A stretch of 64,000 nucleotides of DNA from NCBI RefSeq assembly GCF_947507565.1, contig NC_089182.1, positions 744,001-808,000 on the forward strand, read 5' to 3'. This document shows, in pieces, positions 57,306-64,000 of the stretch. Both the position numbers and the translations under genes were made by a program. Position 1 is the first letter of the stretch. The number at the start of each line of letters is the position of its first letter. The notes under the pieces are model-generated. The model was not told where the DNA came from, did not search any database, and worked only from the letters and a program-made list of their open reading frames with translations. The stretch is from Oscarella lobularis (Eukaryota > Porifera > Homoscleromorpha > Homosclerophorida > Oscarellidae).

Positions 57306-60145
57306 ATGGCACTGAGCAAGGAGAAGATTCCTCGTGTTCCGCCGTTGCGCTACCCACCGTTAGCGAAAGCTGCCAGACAAAATGATCTAAAGCTGTTACA
57401 TAAATTGATTGAGCTCGGGCGCGACGTTGACGTCGACGAAGAGGATATCAACGGGCAGACGGCTTTGCATCACGCGGCTGAAGAAGGCAATACCGAAGCA
57501 GTTGTTGCACTTTTACTAGCCGGAGCAGACAGAACCGTACAAGACCAGTTTGGGGAGACGCCATTGCATAATGCAGCGTGGAAATCTCAGCCAGGTAGCG
57601 TGCGGTGTTTACTCCAGCTTTGGAGTCCAACGGTTGATGCTGAGCAAGAAAAAGAGAGACGTCAAAAGTTCGTTGATATGCTTGAAATATATGGACATGC
57701 GGCTCTGCACTTTGCTGCTCAGAGGTCATCTCGAGAAACCGTCCTAGAGTTACTAAGAGGTGGAGCTAACGTTCATATGCTGAGTCAAAAGACTTCCTCC
57801 TCCGAGCTGTCCTCGGTATTGCAACCCATTCACTAATGCAATGGCGAACCGCTTTGATGCTTTTCGTGTGATTCAACTCCTGCATCAGTGGGGAGCCAAC
57901 GTTGATTCGCTTTCTCTGAACGGGACTTTACCTCTAACGCGTGCAGTGACTATCGGCAACTTCAACGCAACTAAAGCACTTTTAGAGGCGTCTGCAAATG
58001 TAAACGCATGCCGTGACGATGGAAAAACAGCTTTAACTGCTGCATGTAATGCTCTTAATTCTGTGCGTCGTTCTGCGTGTGCATTAATGAGAGGCAGAAG
58101 AGCTGGAAACAAATTTTTGTGGAATTATTCAGAGGAAAATGGCATTCTAATTTTAAAACTACTTCTCGCTGTTCCTTGCACCAAAGTTAACCACTTAGAC
58201 GTCATCAAGAGGACAGCTCTTCACTATGCAGCTGAAAGCAACAACATTGAAGCTGTAAAACTACTTCTAGAGCGAGATGCCGATCCAACAATACGTAGCC
58301 TGGAAGGAAAACTTCCAGCCGATTTAACTGAAAGAACAGACATCAAAAATATATTGAAAATTTTCCAACGTTAGTGTCCTATTTTCAGTAAGAGAAATTT
58401 ATGTTCATTACTGTATTTCTTTCAGGTGGTATCCACGTGATAGCATACAATGACAGACTACTATTTTGGAAACCTACGAAGGCAGTAGTAGTTGGATTCT
58501 GCGAAAAGAAAACGGTAATAGTTGGCGATCAAGGAAACGAATTAGTTTTGCAAGGAGCAGAACGCGCTAATAGTCTGAGAGTTGTGATCCCCAAAAATTC
58601 AATCTCAAGCAAAAAGAGCCTTAGTTTACATGCCTGTTTGACCCCAAGTCCTGCCGTCCTTCTGACAGACTTTAGTCATTTTCAAGACAGGCAGGATTGC
58701 CGCGCCTTGGTGAACATGCCTCAAAGCGTAGAAAGAGAATCATCTGCCATAATTGAGAAAATTATGAGGGGAGAGATCTCTTTGCTGGATGATATTTCAA
58801 TTGATAAGTCAATTGATGGGTCTAAGGCTTTAGTGGCATCGTCTCATCCTTCTGACAATGAAGAAAAAGAAACCGTGATCAGTCCGTACATTACAATTAG
58901 CAGCAGTCGTCCAACTCGATTTGAAAAGCGCGCTCAGGTGCAAATCCCTCACTGTGTTGAGTCAGTAGAAGAAAATGACCAAACGTTTAAAATCTGTGTG
59001 AAGTCTCAACGTTTATCCAGCGATGGACGGCTTACAGAGTGGGACAATCTACCTGATGAAGATGTTGAATGCAGTGCTACCAACGTGACCATCGAAATAG
59101 ACGAAGTTCTTGATGCAGTTGGACTAGTTGCAGTAGCAAAATCAACGTCTCAAAAACCTATAAGCGAAATAATTCGTAAGAAAGTGCAGTTGCGAATATT
59201 GGGAAGTCCTCAACTACAATCAAGCACGGAAGTAGACGTGATCTGCTCCACAAATGCTTATAATGCAGATCAATTTCAGAAAGTAATGACGGATCGATTT
59301 GGCTCCAAGTCTATGACCAATTTGAAGGAATGGATGACGCTTCCAGGAGAAATCTGCTGCTCGTCTACCGATATAGACGTATCTATGTCTGCTAGAGGGC
59401 CAGCGTGGTCATTTTCACCTGACAAAGGTCTCGTTGAAAGTGAAATCTTAAATTCATCAGACGCTCTTCATCCTGTTCAGTTCTGTTTGGAATGCAAGGG
59501 AGAATTAGTAAAGACATCTTGCCTGTGCCACCTGACTTACGGCGATCGCAAGAAAGACTTACCGTTCTGGACACCAGAACCAATGCTCTCGCCAGAACGT
59601 TCCGAAAATGAGTGCGGCACCGACTCTTCTACAGCAACAGAATCAGCACCCGCTGGCAACACTACAGGTGAGGCAGTGCTTTCATGAACTGATAAAGTTT
59701 AATTAACACAACGTTTGCAGACAGATCAGAGGCCATTCCTACTGCAGCTGCCTCTACCGAAGAAGCGTCAGGTCTTGCATTTATTCAGAAACAGTTTGAT
59801 CGTTGGCTAATAAATTCTCTGTTTACTATAGTCATTGAGGCCCACCTCAAAACGCCAATGTCGAAGATAAAATCTGTCGTTGATGTGGCGCACGTGGTGA
59901 TGCAGGTCTGCAGTGACGTTTGGAAAGAGATTGGCTGGGCTCTAGACTATTCCACGGCGGAAGTAAAAAACTTCATTTCGTCTGAGAACTCTTCAAACGA
60001 GTCAAAGCTCTTTGAAGTGATTGAAGGGTGGATGAACGACAAAGGTACGCTTGCTACCGTCGGAAAACTGCTAGATGCGTGCAACAAAGTCAGAAGGAAA
60101 GGAAAGGTGAAAGCAGAAATTGAGTCGAAGCTGTCCAGCAACTAA
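57306..60145 (+). CDS. ankyrin-repeat/ZU5/death-domain protein, paralogue B, with frame break
   Basis: Same architecture as the protein at 47653-50342. Exons: 57306 to about 58369 (broken), 58426-59667, 59721-59772, 59832-60145. Ankyrins LAKAARQNDLKLLHKLIELG, GQTALHHAAEEGNTEAVVAL, GHAALHFAAQRSSRETVLEL; ZU5 region LRVVIPKNSISSKKSLSLHA, VISPYITISSS, RAQVQIPHC; death domain DVAHVVMQVCSDVWKEIGWA, LDYSTAEVKNFISSEN, TVGKLLDACNKVRRKGKV. The frame reading GGANVHMLSQKT stops at 57834-57836, while the homologous continuation NRFDAFRVIQLLHQWGANVD is in another frame, so a one-base-type shift lies at about 57790-57835. It could be a pseudogene lesion, an unrecognised intron or a sequence error. An extra small exon (59721-59772) is absent from paralogue A. 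Confidence 0.78.
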
Positions 60146-60443
60146 CTACGTTGCGTAAGTAATCCCATTCCTTCTATAGTATCAAATCCCCCGTTCGTCG
60201 AATCGGACGTATCTATTACTTCATAAATACTGTATTTGCATTTTTTTATTTTTCTCTCGAACTTTGCAGTGGCTTGTGAGTAACTTCAACACAAAGGATT
60301 TGGTGATTATCAAGTGTCAGCGCAAGAAGAAGGGTGGCTATCTGAATTCTGGAGCAATTAAGTCAGGTAGGCTCAATAATGTATTTCCCGTACGTGAGCA
60401 AAAAGAGAGTATGTAGCAGAGTTAGTAAACGTCACGATACTAC
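60146..60443. other. 3' spacer with exon-like fragment
   Basis: After an acceptor-like ctttgcag at about 60270 there is a short open stretch (WLVSNFNTKDLVIIKCQRKK) ending soon after. It may be an alternative last exon of the ankyrin-ZU5-death gene or chance. Convergent with the VWA gene. Confidence 0.35.
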
Positions 60444-62884
60444 CTAAGGTATAAATTGGTTCCTAAACGTTGAGCGCTTGTGCGAATCGGCATACTGTTC
60501 TAATTCCATTCGGGTCAACGTTTTATTTTCCTCTTTGACCGCGCTCGCATCTCGAGCCTTTTGCCGATCCCTCAATTCCTTTACGCGTTTCTCCTGAAGT
60601 CGCTTTTCTGCTTCCCATCTGTCCGTTTTAATACCCTGCCTATGTACTTCCCTGCTTCTAAATGCGTCCTATATCCAAAACACTAAGCATCCATTTGCTA
60701 ATTTGTTTTTTTATTGCTCGCCTGTCTGAGTTGCTCCTTTTGTCTGGCATCTCTTTCAAGAGATAGCTGCCAATCTGTCGCGCCCCTTTTACTAGTTCTC
60801 ATCCTTTGGTCCTGTGTCGAAGCTCTAGCGAGTTCCTCCCTTTCCCTCAACCCTCTTTCCGCTTCCCGCTTCAGTCGCTCAGTAGTCAAAAAGAGAACGC
60901 GGTTCTCATTCGCTTTTGGGCTAGAACTAGAGCGATTCGCATCTCTTTCTAACTGCGCGCTTCTAACACTCCTAAACTCCCCCAAATTAGTTAGAGTGCG
61001 AACGAGGCAAAGAGTTTCTATACCTTTTATGATTGATAATGGCATCTTGTTTCGCCTGTATCTCCCGATTCGCCTCGCGCTGTTTATCCAACCACTCCCT
61101 ACGCTTCAACCTCTTGTAGTCAATCACGCGCTCCTCCCTTTCGCCAGCCGGATCGGCAGTGTGCGACCGCTGATGCGTCATCACGCGATCAGCGGTTCGC
61201 TCCGATGGCGAATGCGTAAAACTTCTCGACATGGTCGCAGGAAAATCGTGGCATCGATGCCGTCGAGACCGAACGACGGCATCGATGTCTAGATTTTGAC
61301 TGCGTGCCTCGCTGACTCGAGAAACAACGCGAGCGTGTGCCGGATTAGCCGGTTTGGGGCTCGTGAACTGTACGCCACTTCGACGGACTTGCGTCTCTCG
61401 TTTGGAAAGTCCGTCCGCAAAGCCCGCCTTATATCCCTCAGAGAACGAAAGACCGAGACTTAGAACCGTACCGGGAGTCGGTCTAGAGTCGTTTTCAATG
61501 CTAGCTTCGCTATCTGTACTTTCACTTGAGGTCAGACTCGCCGTATAAGAACTTGACTCCGTTCTAACGCTTCCTTTACTTTCCGTTTTAACGAGGACGC
61601 CCCCTTTGTCTTCCTTTTTGCCCAAATCGCGTTCTAACAGTTTTTCCTCTAAGAGACTGTCCGTGGAAGTCGTACCTAGTAAAATCTTCTCTTTTGTTTT
61701 CAATTCTTTAACAATCATTCCTGATTTATCGGCGGTAATTCGTATGGCTCGATCTTTGTTTACCCTGTGCACTTTCGTGCCGTCGTACAGCGTTACGGTA
61801 AAACATTTGACGGGTGGAGTATCAGTCATTTTCTGATACGTCTCTTCGGTCACGGTGCCGGGATAATAAGCCTCCTTTTCGCCGTATTGGGCGAGAACGG
61901 AGTCACCTAGTCCAAAATTTTTCCTGTAAGAGTCAACGAGTGATATAACGTCACAAATTGGCGTGGCCTGAATTGAGTCAAAATTCCCGTGAAAACTGTG
62001 ATTAAATTTGACAGTCACAGTAGCCGAATCGAGCTAAAAGAATAGCAGAAAAAAATCGCATTTACATGTACTCACCTGAAACCTCCGTATCTATATTAGA
62101 TAAGACTCACTTGATCATTAATTCTCCCGGAGTAGTAAACACCGTCGCGATCTCGTCGAGCGACAACGTGCATACCCTGTATCAATTCCCACGCTGTCTT
62201 AGGAACAGCGGGCGGTTTAGTAGTATCAAGCTGAGGTGCGTGGCCGCGGCGACGCGCTTGCTCTTCTTGAGCCCGCTGCTCGGCGCTCTTCACGTACGTA
62301 TCAACGCGTACGTGTTCAGTTGCAGCGGTGCGCGGCACGTGCGCGAGCTGTAGGCGTCCGCCCGTGCGCAGAACGAGTCTCTCGGCGAGACCCGTGCGGC
62401 AGCGAAACGGCGATAAACCGGACGTCGTCTCGTGCTGAAACAGAATCACGTGCACGGGACGCGCTCGGGAAATGCGCGCCACGTGCTCGAGCACGTGCGC
62501 GACCGGATTGTCGACGCTGCCGTCGGTAAGGAGACAAACGGCGTCTGTAAACGGGTCGGAGAATGCGACTGTTAACGCGTCAATGACGTTGCTGGTCGTG
62601 CTGCAGTGCAGGCGGCTAAGCCAGGCTTCGGCGTCGGCTACGTTGCGTGACGACGGCGAAAGCGATTGCGCTTGCCATTTTTCCGCTAGCGCCGAGTAGT
62701 AAACAAGGTTGAATTTGCGCGTCGGTTGGAGGACTTCTTGCTGTCGCAACCACTTGACGATTTCGCGTTTTACGAACGGCAGATATGGATACATGGAGCC
62801 GGATGTATCGACAGCGAGAACGACGTCCGACTCCGACACGTCGTCGAGGCACACGGTCTTCCACGAGCGCTGTACCGCTTCCAT
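60444..62884 (-). CDS. VWA domain protein with DUF4537-like module (VWA3B type)
   Basis: ATG 62884. The first exon encodes a von Willebrand A domain with an intact MIDAS: SDVVLAVDTSGSMYPYLPFV (DxSGS), FNLVYYSALAEKWQAQSL, AVCLLTDGSVDNPV (TDG). TAWELIQGMHVVARRDRDGV then YYSGRINDQV starts the DUF4537-like beta module, continued in the next exon by FGLGDSVLAQYGEKEAYYPG and CFTVTLYDGTKVHRVNKDRA. A Ser/Thr-rich stretch follows. The C-terminal third is highly charged and helical (RLKRREWLDKQREANREIQA, LREREELARAST, RWEAEKRLQEKRVKELRDRQ) and ends HKRSTFRNQFIP. VWA3B of vertebrates is the nearest family I know; orthology not certain. Function unknown. Confidence 0.82.
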
Positions 62885-64000
62885 AGCGTCGAAGCGTAAA
62901 CAATGTACGGGGGCTAGAAAATTTCGTTGCCCGTATAAACTCAGCCAGTGGTTTGCTCGGTTCTCCCCGTTTCTGTCGTTTCCCGTTGCTAGAAAGTGCG
63001 GATTACGCTCGAACAGTCATGGAACGTTGAGACAGTCTCTACCAACTCCTTCAATCAACCACTAAGGTTCGTGAAACTGCTCCTGAAAAGTCGAGAAATA
63101 AAAATGACCAAATTCTCAAAACAGTTGGCTTTGAGGAGGATGTCTCAGGGGGAAAGCGCATGATTCTGCTAGAGCGGGGAAGTTGGTGAGGTAGGGTCTT
63201 GGGTTTATTAGGAAATTATAAAAAATAATTGAATTTCTCTTATTAGTTTAAAGCGATGGGTGCGTGGCGTTTTTCTGCAGCTATTTCGCCGATCTTGCGA
63301 TTGAAAGTACGCCAAGGTCTGCGCGAGCACGAAAATGAGCGGCGAAACAATGAAAGAAGGTCATCATTCGCCATCTGATGTGGTTGTGCGGTACTGCAGA
63401 CAGTCTGCGCCGAATTCCGTATAGAAGAAATACTGTATTTGCATGTTAGCTGTACTGTAGTTAGGGTGAACGGGTCCTGAGCATGACCCCATAAATAAAA
63501 TGACATGAAACTGCTCTTCTGGGGTCCTGGGCAAGACCCCGTGAATAAAAAAGGCACCAGAGGAAATTTGTAAAAAAAACTTTTATTTTGAATAAACCCG
63601 GAAATAAACCGGAAGTACAAAAAATTTGCGCATAGTCTCGTCTACTTTTGCTGTCCGCCTGCACAAACCACGAGAGCTCGTGCAGGCTTCAGAGTGGGGG
63701 TCACTCCATACTCCCCTCAATCGGAGTTAGAGCCTGTTTATTCTCTTGGCTCAGACGCCTGGGACTGGACAGCCCTCGGATGTGAGTTCTGCCAACCTGA
63801 TTTCCAGGGGGACCACTTTTTTACCCACCGCAGTCCTGGAGGGGGGAGGGTGCACTGCATAACCCTCATCAACAGGTGGAGCCAATTTAACCTCTTGGCA
63901 ACCGAGTTGGGCCGGTTTTATTTAGTCACCCCGGGGCCTAGGGGTGAACGAAGACATCGGAAAGCTCTTCATCAACCTCGTCGGTATGATCCTTTGATGA
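62885..64000. other. non-coding right edge with repeat-like sequence
   Basis: No supported ORF. About 63472-63550 carries two copies of a small hairpin plus ATAAA motif (see repeat entry). From 63640 to the end the sequence is unlike the gene-rich part: mixed purine and pyrimidine blocks and a perfect 8-bp hairpin at 63657-63687 (gcctgcac/gtgcaggc). It may be the edge of a transposable element. Confidence 0.4.
63472..63550. repeat. tandem hairpin-AATAAA units
   Basis: gggtcctgagcatgacccc followed by ataaataaaa (63472-63500) recurs as gggtcctgggcaagacccc followed by gtgaataaaa (63522-63550). Each is a GGGTC/GACCC inverted repeat followed by a polyadenylation-like string. Confidence 0.7.

Overview
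The window is metazoan nuclear DNA. Almost every gene is split by short spliceosomal introns, commonly 45-65 bp. The gene set includes two Wnt ligands, PRMT2, cyclin Y, DIP2, GPS2, WDPCP, ERp44 and a SAM/RA/PH adaptor, which is animal. High gene density, tiny introns, very divergent Wnts and ankyrin/ZU5/death-domain receptor-like proteins suggest an early-branching animal, most likely a sponge (a homoscleromorph such as Oscarella is my guess). No species is proven by the sequence. Exons were joined by hand from splice sites, reading phase and remembered family sequences; no alignment was run.

Layout. 1-960: 3' part of a Wnt gene (+). 1219-3675: TMTC3-like O-mannosyltransferase (-), head-to-head with WDPCP/Fritz (+, 3817-7092, 21 exons). 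8230-9373: CNPPD1 (-), head-to-head with phosphonoacetaldehyde hydrolase (+, 9714-11098). After a gene-poor 2.8 kb come a second Wnt (+, 13894-15491), SNM1A/DCLRE1A nuclease (+, 15943-17926) and a secreted protease-like protein (-, 18063-19557). Two small ankyrin ORFs, an MGNC-type ORF and a secreted orphan lead to VAT1 (+, 22381-24055). GPS2 (-) is head-to-head with DIP2 (+, 25973-33790). ADAT2 (-) is head-to-head with D-serine dehydratase (+, 35226-36755).

36879-37396 holds three tandem RNA polymerase III genes that look like vault RNAs. Each has a TATA-like element exactly 33 bp upstream, box A, box B, a closing stem and a T-run terminator. ERp44 (+, 37701-39901) follows. A plant-type GH35 beta-galactosidase (-) starts 54 bp from PXYLP1 (+). 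Then come a SAM-RA-PH (lamellipodin/RIAM-type) adaptor, an ankyrin-ZU5-death protein, PRMT2 (-), cyclin Y (+), a BTB-BACK-Kelch protein (+), a second ankyrin-ZU5-death paralogue with a frame break, and a VWA3B-like protein (-). The right edge is non-coding and repeat-like.

Themes. Several genes touch Wnt or polarity signalling: two Wnts, WDPCP (planar polarity), TMTC3 (cadherin O-mannosylation) and cyclin Y (LRP6 phosphorylation through CDK14/16). Divergent gene pairs with very short shared promoters are frequent. Introns with GC instead of GT donors seem unusually common (about 8 of roughly 70 traced by hand). The most notable items are the vault-RNA-like trio, the GC-AG introns, coordinated cysteine losses in the Wnts, and the ankyrin-ZU5-death paralogues.
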